A stretch of DNA of 64,000 nucleotides. Origin: Halorussus marinus (GTDB lineage Archaea > Halobacteriota > Halobacteria > Halobacteriales > Haladaptataceae). A program made the translations under genes and the position numbers. A model generated the notes under the pieces. It had not been told where the DNA came from. It searched no databases and saw only the letters and a program-made list of their open reading frames with translations. Shown here piece by piece: positions 41,250-51,741 of the stretch (its first letter is position 1; each line of letters starts with the position of its first letter). The DNA lies in contig NZ_SBIV01000004.1 of NCBI RefSeq assembly GCF_004765795.1, positions 124,001 through 188,000 on the forward strand, read 5' to 3'.

Positions 41250-41999
41250 TCACGCGTCGGACACCGCCCACTCGCCCGTGCTCGACCCGAGCATGACCTT
41301 GGTGTACCACCCCGAGAGGCGCGCGAGCCCGTTGAGCAGGTGGAGCGACGCCACGCCGAGCAGGACGCCGCCGCCGGCGACCGCGAGCGCCTCCGAGAGG
41401 GTCGTGACCTGCCACGACCCCACGCTGACGACCGTCTCGACGCCGACGAGGATCTGTCGCCACGCCACGTACAGCGACGGGTGGAACTCGATCGGCGCGT
41501 CGGTCACGACGCCGACGTACACGCCCGGTTGCTGGTAGACGAACGGGACCGCGAGCAGACTCGTCGCGGTGACCAGCAGGGTGGTGACAACGACGAACGA
41601 GACCACGCCGATGACGAACTTCGAGCCGAGGTAGACGAGCGCCTTCCACGTCCCGACGTCGATCACGAGTCGCTTTGCGCGCTCGATCAGCGACTCCGGC
41701 GTCGGCCCACTGGCGGTCTCGATGTGGACCCCGAGCAACAGCGTCGCCAGTTCGCGCTCGACGGCCGCCAGACCGGTCGAGACGGCGAGGACCGCGAGCA
41801 GTATCGGGATGCCGATCACCGTGATCGCCAGTCCGACTCCCAGCGACAGCCCGATCGAGAGGAACACGAAGTAGACGAGCCCGAGCGGGAACGCCAGGAC
41901 GAGATACAGCAGGTTCCGGTAGGTCTGAAGCCGGAGCGGGACGCCAAAGACCGACCGGAGGCTGTCGGTGACACTCGCCGAGCGGCGGTTCGATGCCAT
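41250..41999 (-). CDS. membrane sensor-domain protein (PF13796-like), copy 1
   Basis: The 249-residue protein begins with a charged 30-residue arm. PLRLQTYRNLLYLVLAFPLGLVYF and five or so more helices follow. A soluble part at about 100-130 (HIETASGPTPESLIERAKRL) precedes the second helix group. The same opening motif recurs at 43174-43836. I place it with the putative sensor domain found N-terminal to some histidine kinases, here without a kinase. Start taken at the ATG at 41999; a GTG 21 bases earlier is possible. Confidence 0.75.
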   Translation of the reverse strand: MASNRRSASVTDSLRSVFGVPLRLQTYRNLLYLVLAFPLGLVYFVFLSIGLSLGVGLAITVIGIPILLAVLAVSTGLAAVERELATLLLGVHIETASGPTPESLIERAKRLVIDVGTWKALVYLGSKFVIGVVSFVVVTTLLVTATSLLAVPFVYQQPGVYVGVVTDAPIEFHPSLYVAWRQILVGVETVVSVGSWQVTTLSEALAVAGGGVLLGVASLHLLNGLARLSGWYTKVMLGSSTGEWAVSDA

Positions 42000-42172
42000 C
42001 CCAACTGGCCGAACAGTCACGCCCGATTACAATAAGTATTGCGCTGGGTCGCCGAGCCAGCGAGTCCCGGTGAGCTTTAACTGTCGGCCGTTCGAACGAC
42101 TCGACGGACGGAGATGGAATGGCCGCCCGAGGACACCGGTCTGGGCCCGCGCGGCGACGGGAGGTCGCCACC

Positions 42173-42514
42173 GTGAGCGACGCCGCCACCGCGGTGTTCG
42201 ACCTGCTCGACGATGAGTACGCCCGGGCCATCCTGATCGAGACTTACGACGAGGCGCTGTCGGCCGAGGCGCTGGCTGAGGCCTGCGACGCGTCGCCGTC
42301 GACCATCTACCGGCGGATCGAGCGACTCGAAGACCAGCGGCTCCTCGACGCCGAACAGCGCCTCGATCCCGACGGCCACCACTACAAGGTGTACGGCACG
42401 AACCTCCAGCGGGTCACGGTCGAACTCACCGCCGAAGGGTTCGAACTCGACGTCGACCGGGCGGAGGACCCGGCCGACCGGTTCACCCGGCTCTACGAGG
42501 GGTTCAAAGGATGA
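42173..42514 (+). CDS. winged-helix regulator
   Basis: From the GTG at 42173, which has a GGGAGGT ribosome site, the protein has 113 residues: VFDLLDDEYARAILIETYDE, then SAEALAEACDASPSTIYRRIERLEDQRLLD with the recognition helix, then the wing GHHYKVYGTNLQRV. An ATG at 42119 would add 18 Arg-rich residues. Its TGA overlaps the ATG of a 3-TM protein, repeating the layout at 15670-16229. Confidence 0.82.
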   Translation: MSDAATAVFDLLDDEYARAILIETYDEALSAEALAEACDASPSTIYRRIERLEDQRLLDAEQRLDPDGHHYKVYGTNLQRVTVELTAEGFELDVDRAEDPADRFTRLYEGFKG

Positions 42515-42825
42515 TCGGGGTCGTACTCCAGACCGCGGTCGGCGGCTCGGAGACGGTCGTCGTGCTCGCGCTCGCGGGTCTCTTGCTCGCGACGGGCCTG
42601 TCGGCGCTCGTGGTCGCGAAGCTGATCCGGGGCTACCGCCGGAACGGCACCCGACTCATGCTGTATCTCGGGGCCGGCCTCGGCCTGCTGGTGACCGCGC
42701 CGATGGTCCTCCGGCTCGTGCTGTCGAACCTCGTGGTCGTCTCGCCCGCCACCCGGTCGCTCGCCACGGCCGGGCTCGAACTGCTCGGCCTCGCGGCCAT
42801 CCTGTACGCAATCTATGACCCCTGA
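42511..42825 (+). CDS. three-helix membrane protein (DUF7521-like)
   Basis: A 104-residue protein: helix 1 at about 15-36, loop LIRGYRRNGTRL, then helices at about 50-72 and 82-100. ATGA overlaps with the upstream winged-helix gene, and its own 3' end overlaps the next gene by 11 bases. It is related in pattern to the next protein and to the one at 15942-16229. Confidence 0.75.
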   Translation: MIGVVLQTAVGGSETVVVLALAGLLLATGLSALVVAKLIRGYRRNGTRLMLYLGAGLGLLVTAPMVLRLVLSNLVVVSPATRSLATAGLELLGLAAILYAIYDP

Positions 42826-43081
42826 TTACGTCACCCTCGCGTCGGCGCTGACCGCGGCCATCGGGCTGGTAGTCACGTATCAGGCCGCCCGGGGGTACCG
42901 GCGCCACGCCAGCGAGGCGATGGGCCTGCTCGCGGTCGGCGTGGCGTGTTTCACGGCGATTCCGTTCGTTCTCACCGAACTGTTCGCGCCCGCGCTGGCG
43001 TGGTCCGACGGCCTGACGCTTTTGTCGGTCGTCACGGCCTACAACGTGGGGCTGATCGCGATCCTCTACTCGCTTCGATAA
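42815..43081 (+). CDS. three-helix membrane protein (DUF7521-like), tandem copy
   Basis: An 88-residue protein with the same three-helix plan and loop (AARGYRRHASEAMG). It overlaps the preceding paralogue by 11 bases, so translation must shift frame locally or reinitiate. The tandem suggests duplication and possible heterodimers. Function unknown. Confidence 0.75.
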   Translation: MTPDYVTLASALTAAIGLVVTYQAARGYRRHASEAMGLLAVGVACFTAIPFVLTELFAPALAWSDGLTLLSVVTAYNVGLIAILYSLR

Positions 43082-43173
43082 CCACACTAAACTCTTTCGC
43101 CGAGTCGCTCGGCGGGCGACCGCCGACCCCGGTTTATGGATTCGGCTCGCATAGTCACAATCGAGGTGACACG

Positions 43174-43836
43174 ATGACGACTTCGCTCAGGGACGCCGCG
43201 GTCGCGTTCGTCGGCGTCCCCGCACGGCCCCAGACGTATCGGAACCTGCTGTACCTCGTCCTGGCGTTCCCGCTCGGGCTCGGGTACTTCCTCGTGCTCG
43301 CGACGGGGTTCTCGCTGGGGACGGGGCTCGCGATCACGGTGGTCGGCGTCCCGATCCTGCTGGCGACGCTGGCCGCCGCCCGACTGCTCGCGAACGTCGA
43401 GGCCGAGCTCGCGAACCGACTGCTCGGGGTCGAGGCCGCCAGCGCGGCGCTCGACACCTCCGACGGCGCCCTCGCGGTCGCCAACCGGCTCGCGACCGAG
43501 CCCCGGACGTGGCTCGGCGTGGTGTATCTCGCCGGGAAGTTCGCGTTCGGCGTCGCCGCGTTCGTCGCCCTCACCGCCGCGCTGTCTGTTTCGGCGTCGC
43601 TGCTCGCCGCCCCGCTGACCTACTCGTCGTCCTACCACGTCGGCGCCCGGTTCGGGACCCTCTCGGTCGGGCCGTTCGAGTCGGGCGCGCTCGCCGTCGA
43701 CGCTCTCCCCGAGGCGGTGGGCGTCGCACTCGTCGGCGCGTTCGTCGCGCTCGTCTCGCTCCACCTCCTCAACGGGCTCGCGCGCGCCTCGGGGCTCGCC
43801 GCCGAGGCGCTGTTGGGCCCTTCGACGACGAAGTGA
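43174..43836 (+). CDS. membrane sensor-domain protein (PF13796-like), copy 2
   Basis: A 220-residue paralogue of the protein at 41250-41999: PARPQTYRNLLYLVLAFPLG, then GTGLAITVVGVPILLATLA, and a closing SLHLLNGLARASG that matches copy 1's SLHLLNGLARLSG. About six helices. The two paralogues bracket a winged-helix gene and two 3-TM genes, so the five may form one membrane signalling locus. Confidence 0.78.
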   Translation: MTTSLRDAAVAFVGVPARPQTYRNLLYLVLAFPLGLGYFLVLATGFSLGTGLAITVVGVPILLATLAAARLLANVEAELANRLLGVEAASAALDTSDGALAVANRLATEPRTWLGVVYLAGKFAFGVAAFVALTAALSVSASLLAAPLTYSSSYHVGARFGTLSVGPFESGALAVDALPEAVGVALVGAFVALVSLHLLNGLARASGLAAEALLGPSTTK

Positions 43837-43842
43837 GCGTCC

Positions 43843-43917
43843 CGATCCCGCTGGTGCGTTCGACCCCCCATCCCGCTGACGCGGTCGACTCTCCATCCCG
43901 CTGACGCGGTCGACTCT
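43843..43917. repeat. 25-bp tandem repeat, three copies
   Basis: Two identical 25-bp units (43868-43892 and 43893-43917), each containing ATCCCGCTGACGCGGTCGAC, follow a degenerate first unit at 43843-43867. They sit just after the stop of the sensor-domain gene. They look like a replication-slippage product rather than a spaced array. Confidence 0.65.
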
Positions 43918-44033
43918 CCTTTCTGCCGGCCAACTCGGTCCGGTGTGCCGCCGGCTGACGCGACATCACACACGTCGGCGGTGACGGTACTCGATCCGAA
44001 AAACAGCGCTCGAAAGCGTCGGTCGCGATCGGC

Positions 44034-44909
44034 TCAGTCCAGCGCGGTCACCGACACGTCGCCGTTGTCCGAGCGCAGTCGTAACTCGGCGTCGGCGTCT
44101 TCGGGGCCCGCCTCGGCGTACTCGTCGGTCCGCGTCGCGACGTCGAACGGTCCGTCGATCGATACGTCGCCGCGGTCGGTCCGGAGCACCAGTCGGGCGT
44201 CGACGTCGGGCGAGACCGCCGCCTCGACGTCGCCGTTATCGGTTTCGACGCTCGTGTCGCCCCGGACCGAAGGGATCTCGACGTCGACGTCGCCGTTTTC
44301 CGAGGAAGCGCCGTCGAGGCCGCCGACGTTCCGAGCGACGGCGTCGCCGTTCTCGGTCTGGGCGGTGACGTATCCCGAGATACCCCGTGCCTCGGCATCG
44401 CCGTTGTCAGTCTGGACGGTGACCTCGCCGTCGACGTTTCGCGCGACGGCGTCGCCGTTCCGGGACTCGACGGTTGCGTCGCCGGTCACGCCACGGACGT
44501 CGGCGTCGCCGTTGCGCGTCCGGACGGCGTCGACGGTCACGCCGTCGGGGATGTCGGCGGTCACGTCGACGGCGGGCGTGCCCTGGAACCACGAACCGTC
44601 GTCGTCGGTTCGGGCTTCGACGCGGACGGTGTCGCCGTCCCTGCCGACGTCGACGCTCGCGTCCGAGAGGTCGGCGAACACCGAGCCGGACTTCTTGACG
44701 GTTTCGAGCCGCGGCGACCCCGATCGGACGGTCACGTCGCCGTTGTCGGCGTCGATCGCGAGCGAGTTGCCGTCGCCCACGTCGAACTCGTGGGTCTCTT
44801 CGAGGCGCTTGCCGACGAACGGCGTCGCGCCGGTACAGCCCGACAGGCCGACCAGCGCGGCGCTCGCGCCGGCCGCCAGAAATCGGCGTCGATCGGTTGT
44901 TCTGGTCAT
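44034..44909 (-). CDS. Tat-exported DUF4097-type beta-helix lipoprotein
   Basis: The 291-residue protein opens with RRRFLAAGASAALVGLSGC, a twin-arginine signal with lipobox. About ten short repeats then follow, each ending in NGD, such as DADNGDVTV, TRNGDADVRG, SRNGDAVARN, TDNGDAEARG and TDRGDVSIDG, giving a right-handed beta-helix as in DUF4097. Bacterial relatives occur in cell-envelope stress systems. It is adjacent to and convergent with the sensor-domain locus, which makes an envelope role attractive but unproven. Confidence 0.82.
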   Translation of the reverse strand: MTRTTDRRRFLAAGASAALVGLSGCTGATPFVGKRLEETHEFDVGDGNSLAIDADNGDVTVRSGSPRLETVKKSGSVFADLSDASVDVGRDGDTVRVEARTDDDGSWFQGTPAVDVTADIPDGVTVDAVRTRNGDADVRGVTGDATVESRNGDAVARNVDGEVTVQTDNGDAEARGISGYVTAQTENGDAVARNVGGLDGASSENGDVDVEIPSVRGDTSVETDNGDVEAAVSPDVDARLVLRTDRGDVSIDGPFDVATRTDEYAEAGPEDADAELRLRSDNGDVSVTALD

Positions 44910-44986
44910 GTACGTCGACCTACACGGGGAGACACCTTAAAATCGGAAACGCGGTCGCCGGCCGAGCGAACGACCCGAAGAGTTAT

Positions 44987-47212
44987 TTACTGGAAGCCGA
45001 TGCGTCCGCCCCGACGACCCTCGCTGGGGCCGGACGAGCCGCCCTTGAACTCTTCTTCCATCTGGTCGTAGTAGTCGAGCAGGTCCTCGGTGATGGTCGG
45101 CCGGACGTTGTCCATCGCCTGCCGGAAGTGACTCATCCCGACCTCGGTGGCGTCGTCGTCCTCGCGGAGCGCCTCGATCGCCGCCTCCCGGGCGATCGAT
45201 TCGAGGTCGCTCCCCACGTAGCCGTCGGTGATCTCGGCGAGCTCGCGCAGGCTCACGTCGGGCGACAGCGGTGTGTCGTCCGTGTGGATCTTCAGGATCT
45301 GCTCGCGGCCCTCCTCGTCGGGCTGGCCGATCATCACGAGCCGATCGAACCGCCCCGACCGGATCAGCGCGGGGTCGATCATGTCCGGGCGGTTGGTCGC
45401 GCCGATGACCATCACGTCGCCTTTCTCTTCGAGGCCGTCGAGCTCGGTCAACAGCTGATTGACCACGCGCTCGGAGACGTTCGAGCCCATCTCCTGGCTC
45501 CGGGAGGGCGCGAGGCTGTCGAGCTCGTCGAAGAAGATGACGGTCGGGGAGACCTGCCGGGCCTTCCGGAACGTCTGGCGGATCGCCTTCTCGGACTCGC
45601 CGACCCACTTCGAGAGGAGCTGGGGCCCCCGGACCGAGATGAAGTTGGCGTTGGTCTCGTTGGCGACCGCCTTCGCCATCAGGGTCTTGCCAGTCCCGGG
45701 CGGCCCGTAGAGCAACACGCCGCTGGGCGGGGAGATGCCCATCCGCCTGAACTTCTGGGGCGAGGAGAGGGGCCACTCGACGCTCTCTTTGACCTGCTGT
45801 TTGGCGTCTTCGAGCCCGCCGACGTCGTCCCACGACACTTTCGGAAGCTCGACGAGCACCTCCCGCATCGCCGAGGGCTCGACCTCGTTGAGCGCGCCGT
45901 TGAAGTCCTGGCGCTTGACGATCATCCGGTCGATGAGACTCGGCGGGATGTCCTCCTCGTCGAGGTCGATCTCGGGGAGGTAGCGCCGAAGCGCCTTCAT
46001 CGCCGCCTCCTTGGTCAGACTCTCGATGTCCGCGCCCACGAACCCGTGGGTGTCGTTGGCGAGCGAGTCGAGCGCCACGTCGTCGGAGAGGGGCATCCCC
46101 CGGGTGTGGATCTGGAGGATCTCCTCGCGGCCCGTCTCGTCGGGCACGCCGATCTCGATCTCGCGGTCGAACCGGCCCGGGCGCCGCAGTGCGGGGTCGA
46201 CCGAGTCGACGCGGTTGGTCGCCGCGATGACGATGACCTGCCCGCGGGATTCGAGCCCGTCCATCATCGTCAGCAGTTGGGCGACCACGCGGCGTTCGAC
46301 CTCGCCGGTCACGTCCTCGCGCTTGGGCGCGATGGAGTCGAGCTCGTCGATGAAGATGATCGACGGCGACTCCTCGGTGGCGTCCTCGAAGATCTCTCTG
46401 AGTTGCTGTTCGGACTCGCCGTAGTATTTCGAGATGATCTCGGGGCCCGCGATCGAGAAGAAGCTCGCGGACGTCTCGTTGGCGACCGCCTTCGCCAGCA
46501 GGGTCTTGCCCGTACCCGGCGGGCCGTGGAGCAGGACCCCTTGGGGCGGCTCGATCCCGAGCTTCTTGAAGATCTGGGGGTGTTTCATCGGGAGCTCGAC
46601 CATCTCCCGGACGCGCTGAATCTCGTTTTCGAGCCCGCCGATGTCCTCGTAGGTGATGCCACCCCCGGTCTTCTCGAAGCCGCTGATCGGCTCCTCGCGG
46701 AGTTCGACCTCGGTGTCCTCGGTGATGAGACAGACTCCGTCTGGCTCGGTCTCGACCGCGATGAGCGGGATCGCCTGTCCGGGCGACCGCATGAACGGGT
46801 GGTTGGTCGATGACATCACGGGGACGATGTCGCGTTCGACCACCGGGCGCTTGAGGATCTGGCGCTTGACCATCCCGGCCGCATCGGAGCCGAACTGGAC
46901 GCTGGCCTCCTCGGGCGGGGCCAACACGAGCTTGTCGGCCTTCTCGGCGTCGGCCTTCCGGATCTCGACGCGCTCGCCGATTCCCACGTCGGCGTTCTGG
47001 CGGGTGAACCCGTCGATCCGGACCGTGTCGGTGTTCCAGTCCTGCCGGTCGGCGCGCCACACCTTCGCCGCGGTGGTGTCGCCGCCTTCGATCTCGATGA
47101 TGTCGCCCGGGCTCAGCTTCAGGTGAAGCAGCGTGTCCGGGTCGAGGCGGGCGATGCCGCGGCCCGAGTCGTTCGGGTACGCCTTCGCCACTTCTAGTTG
47201 GACTTCATTCAT
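44987..47212 (-). CDS. Cdc48-type AAA+ ATPase, second paralogue
   Basis: The 741-residue protein has an N domain of about 185 residues, D1 with [18 protein letters not shown] (near 227) and D2 with [18 protein letters not shown] (near 501). Walker B motifs are [10 protein letters not shown] and [10 protein letters not shown]. It differs from the first copy in its N domain and in a Gly/Arg-rich tail ([18 protein letters not shown]). It has no Hsp20-like partner and no CTAAC-N5-GTTAG motif upstream, so it is probably regulated differently. Confidence 0.94.
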   Translation of the reverse strand: MNEVQLEVAKAYPNDSGRGIARLDPDTLLHLKLSPGDIIEIEGGDTTAAKVWRADRQDWNTDTVRIDGFTRQNADVGIGERVEIRKADAEKADKLVLAPPEEASVQFGSDAAGMVKRQILKRPVVERDIVPVMSSTNHPFMRSPGQAIPLIAVETEPDGVCLITEDTEVELREEPISGFEKTGGGITYEDIGGLENEIQRVREMVELPMKHPQIFKKLGIEPPQGVLLHGPPGTGKTLLAKAVANETSASFFSIAGPEIISKYYGESEQQLREIFEDATEESPSIIFIDELDSIAPKREDVTGEVERRVVAQLLTMMDGLESRGQVIVIAATNRVDSVDPALRRPGRFDREIEIGVPDETGREEILQIHTRGMPLSDDVALDSLANDTHGFVGADIESLTKEAAMKALRRYLPEIDLDEEDIPPSLIDRMIVKRQDFNGALNEVEPSAMREVLVELPKVSWDDVGGLEDAKQQVKESVEWPLSSPQKFRRMGISPPSGVLLYGPPGTGKTLMAKAVANETNANFISVRGPQLLSKWVGESEKAIRQTFRKARQVSPTVIFFDELDSLAPSRSQEMGSNVSERVVNQLLTELDGLEEKGDVMVIGATNRPDMIDPALIRSGRFDRLVMIGQPDEEGREQILKIHTDDTPLSPDVSLRELAEITDGYVGSDLESIAREAAIEALREDDDATEVGMSHFRQAMDNVRPTITEDLLDYYDQMEEEFKGGSSGPSEGRRGGRIGFQ

Positions 47213-47437
47213 GATTGGGAGACGCGAAGATTGTTTCTGGATCCGCGCCCGTGAGGGATAAGTCCTTTGCTGTCGGGAATATCGGCCGTCGCGCGGGGAC
47301 GACGGGCCGAAGCGGTCGAGTTCATACTATGCGGTAAGATACGATTTCGCGCTACAAAGCCGTTTGGTGTGGGGCCGTCTCTCGGGCGGCGCCCGACAAC
47401 CCCGGTCTTTTTCGCCGCGAGCGCCCCACGTCTCGGC

Positions 47438-48784
<1,347 letters not shown>

Positions 48785-48952
48785 GGGGACGACGCCGCCG
48801 TCGCGCGGTTCCGTCGCCGAAACGACGAGACCGACGGAGCGTGATTCTCTTGACAGTCGACCGAACCCTCGGCCCCCGTGTGAGTCTGCCGTAGACGCGG
48901 CGGGGTCGCCGACACCCGGAGGTTTATACGCTCATCAGACAGCGTAGTACGC

Positions 48953-49444
48953 ATGACCGGAAGCGGCACCGTCGAACGGATTTTCACCGCGCCCGAGGCC
49001 GAGGCGGAGATGGAAGAACGGACCGACGTCGAGGCGATCGCCGGGAGCGGACTCCGGGGCGACCGCTACTTTCGCGAGATCGAGACGGGGACTTTCGTCG
49101 AGTGGGACGCCGACGAGGACCGCCACGACGGGTACGACCTCACGCTGATCGAGCGAGAGGCCGTTACGGCGATCGAACGCGAGGCGGGTATCGAACTCGC
49201 GCCCGGGGAACACCGACGGAACGTCGAGACCCGAGAAGTCGCTCTCAATCATCTCGTCGGTCGCCGATTCCGAGTCGGTGACGCCGTCTGTCGAGGGGAT
49301 CGGTTGTGCGAACCGTGCGCTCACCTCCAGCGGATCACCCAAGACGGCGTGTTGCAGGCGCTCGCTCACCGGGGCGGGCTCCGAGCCGACGTTCTCGAAG
49401 ACGGGACGATCCGCCCCGGCGACGCCATCGAACCGCTTGACTGA
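48953..49444 (+). CDS. MOSC domain protein
   Basis: A 163-residue protein with the MOSC beta-barrel pattern: the SGLRGDRYF motif (about 32-40), the ELAPGEHRRNVETR strand, and the Cys motif CEPCAHLQ, whose first Cys is the proposed sulfur or molybdenum ligand. MOSC proteins handle molybdenum cofactor or sulfur carriers. Leaderless start supported by TTTATA at 48923-48928. The molybdopterin oxidoreductase at 14133-15629 is not adjacent. Confidence 0.88.
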   Translation: MTGSGTVERIFTAPEAEAEMEERTDVEAIAGSGLRGDRYFREIETGTFVEWDADEDRHDGYDLTLIEREAVTAIEREAGIELAPGEHRRNVETREVALNHLVGRRFRVGDAVCRGDRLCEPCAHLQRITQDGVLQALAHRGGLRADVLEDGTIRPGDAIEPLD

Positions 49445-49492
49445 TCCGTCCCCGTCCGGCCGGGATCGGCGAGTGCGACACGGGGCGCGGGT

Positions 49493-50674
49493 CTACGGGA
49501 GCGCGGTCCGGAGGTCCTCGCGGAGGTCGTCGGCGTCTTCGATGCCGGTCGAAACCCTGACCAGCGTCTCGGGGATCTCGGCGGTGGCCGACCCGTGGCT
49601 GATCTCGTCGGGGAGCATCAGCGACGGGACCTCGACGAGGCTCTCGACGCCGCCGAGGCTGGCCCCGGGCGTGAATATTTCGAGGCCCTCGACGAACGCC
49701 TCGAGTTCGACGAGCGTGCCATCGAACTCGAAGGAGAGCATCCCGCCGTACCCCGACATCTGTTCGGACGCCAGATCGTGTTGGGGATGGCTCTCTAGAC
49801 CGGGGTAGCGGACGCGGGCGACCCGGTCGTGGTCCTCGAGGAGGCGCGCGACCGCCATCGCGTTTTCCTGGTGGTGTTCCATCCGCGCCGGCAGGGTCTT
49901 GATGCCGCGCGCGACGAGGTAACAATCGAACGGCGAGAGGACGTTTCCGAGCCCGATCCGTTGGGCAAACGCCAGTTTCTCGAAGACTGCGTCGTCGTCG
50001 GTGACGACGGCACCACCGATCGAGTCCGAGTGGCCGTTGAGGTACTTGGTGGTGCTGTGGACGACGACGTCGGCACCCAGTTCGAGCGGCGCCTGAAAGT
50101 ACGGGCTCGCGAAAGTGCTGTCGACCCCGAACGGGACGCCGCGGTCGCGGGCGATGTCTGCCATCGATCGGACGTCACACAGACGCACCAACGGGTTCGT
50201 CGGTGTCTCCGCCCAGATCAGGTCGGTGTCCGAATCGACCGCCGCGGCGACGTTGTCCGGGTCGCGGGCGTCGACGAACTCCACGTCGACCCCGAGATGG
50301 CCGGCGACGTGTTCCGTGAGCAGTTTTTCGGTGCCGCCGTAGACGGAGTCCGACGAGACGACGTGGCCGCCCGGCGGGACCAGCGACAGAACCGTCGTCG
50401 AGATGGCGGCCATCCCCGAGGCGAACGCGAGTCCGTGCTCGCCGCCTTCGAGACGGGCCAGCTGGTCTTCGAGGGCCGCCCGGGTGGGGTTGCTCTCGCG
50501 CGAATAGTCGTGTTCGTTGGCATCGTCGCCGTCTGCCCACCGAAAGGTGCTCGAGAGGTGTACCGGCGGGACGACGTCACTCGTCGGGCGTTCCTCGGAC
50601 CTCCTCGCGGTCTCGGCCGCCCCGACGGCGATCGTCGCGAATCCGTTTTCGTGGGAACTGTCGTTTCGTGTCAT
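49493..50674 (-). CDS. cystathionine gamma-synthase/lyase-type PLP enzyme
   Basis: A 393-residue PLP enzyme of the Cys/Met metabolism family: SSTFRWADG, YSRESNPTR, FASGMAAIST, DLIWAETPTNPLVRL, and the PLP lysine near 210 in VVHSTTKYLNGHSD. It ends VRVSTGIEDADDLREDL. The exact reaction (cystathionine synthase, lyase or O-acetylhomoserine sulfhydrylase) cannot be fixed from sequence. The ATG at 50674 is chosen; the frame extends 55 residues further upstream without homology. Confidence 0.92.
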   Translation of the reverse strand: MTRNDSSHENGFATIAVGAAETARRSEERPTSDVVPPVHLSSTFRWADGDDANEHDYSRESNPTRAALEDQLARLEGGEHGLAFASGMAAISTTVLSLVPPGGHVVSSDSVYGGTEKLLTEHVAGHLGVDVEFVDARDPDNVAAAVDSDTDLIWAETPTNPLVRLCDVRSMADIARDRGVPFGVDSTFASPYFQAPLELGADVVVHSTTKYLNGHSDSIGGAVVTDDDAVFEKLAFAQRIGLGNVLSPFDCYLVARGIKTLPARMEHHQENAMAVARLLEDHDRVARVRYPGLESHPQHDLASEQMSGYGGMLSFEFDGTLVELEAFVEGLEIFTPGASLGGVESLVEVPSLMLPDEISHGSATAEIPETLVRVSTGIEDADDLREDLRTALP

Positions 50675-50906
50675 AGGTGGATCACCGTTCGCCCAACTCG
50701 CACGGAGTCGGCCACCGCTGCGGTTGGTTCGTCCGTGGAAAGAGTGTTCGGTAGCACGACATAGAGGTGCAGGTCGGGGCGAAATTGGCCAGTGACGACA
50801 CACCGCGACGTGCATCGGGGTGTCGGTCGGACCTCCCACGGGAGTCTCAGTCCGCTCGCCCGCGTTCGGGTCGGCGTCCGAACGCGCAGTCCCGGTCGGG
50901 GAACCG

Positions 50907-51659
50907 TCACGTCGCGTCGTCCTCGCGGTGCTCGCGCATCGCCTCTTCGAGGGTCAGCTCTCCGGACGCCACGCGGCGCGCGAGTTCCTCGTCGATCTCG
51001 CGGTTGTCGTCGGCGCGCTCGCGCGAGCGGTTCTGGATGACCGTCAGCTCGCCCGGCGTCGGTTCGACTTCGCGGCTCTCGACGCGCTCGCCGTCGAGGC
51101 GCGCGATGTTCACCGCCGCGAGCACGTCGCCCATCCCGCGAGCGCCGGTGCCGAGGTACGGGGTCGTCCCGGTCTCGTCGACGAGCTCTACCGGCACGTC
51201 TTCGAGCGCTCGGATCAGCTTGCCGCCCTGTAATCTGGCGCCGTCGCCGATCCGGACCACCGGATCGACCGCGTCCGTGACTTCCTCTCGAACCACCTCT
51301 GCTACGTCGCCCAGCGGGACGTGGAAGGCCGCGACGACCATCTCGCCCGACAGCACCGCCACGCCGGGTCGAGTTCCCGGGTCGATCCCGACGACCGTCC
51401 GGCCGCCCTCGCCCCGCAAGAGCGCCAGCGCCTCCTCGACGGCCCGGCGGGGGTCGGCTGGGTCGGCGATCACCGTCCGGACGTCGGCGTCCGACTCCGC
51501 CGGCACGCTTTCGTCGTCGTCGGCTCGGACGAGCACGTCGGCGCTGTCGGGGGGGTCCGCGCCCGGTTCGACGGTGGTGAACGTCACGCCCCGGTCGCGA
51601 AGCTCGTTGACCACGCCGTGGTACAGCTCGAAGTCCTCGGTGGCGACGACGACTGTCAC
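50907..51659 (-). CDS. RNase H-fold (RuvC-like) protein opposite radB
   Basis: A 250-residue protein from the GTG at 51659. After an ~85-residue N-terminal domain (TVVVATEDFELYHGVVNELRDRG) comes VVGIDPGTRPGVAVLSG, then [21 protein letters not shown], and GMGDVLAAVNIARLDG. This is the order of acidic residues (D, E, D) of RNase H-fold nucleases such as RuvC and YqgF. A helical tail (IDEELARRVASGELTLEEAMREH) ends it. Divergent from radB with an 82-base gap, it may act in recombination. Activity is not shown. Confidence 0.65.
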   Translation of the reverse strand: MTVVVATEDFELYHGVVNELRDRGVTFTTVEPGADPPDSADVLVRADDDESVPAESDADVRTVIADPADPRRAVEEALALLRGEGGRTVVGIDPGTRPGVAVLSGEMVVAAFHVPLGDVAEVVREEVTDAVDPVVRIGDGARLQGGKLIRALEDVPVELVDETGTTPYLGTGARGMGDVLAAVNIARLDGERVESREVEPTPGELTVIQNRSRERADDNREIDEELARRVASGELTLEEAMREHREDDAT

Positions 51660-51741
51660 TCGCGAGTGTTCGATCCCGAGGGTCAAAACTCGTCCGCTCG
51701 GAATCCGGAGGCTTTTGCCCGGGTGGGACCAATCGGCGGGC

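Noticed and set aside
44897-47060. Long open frames on both strands within the second cdc48
   Set aside because: They are shadows of a clear Cdc48 with both Walker motifs intact.
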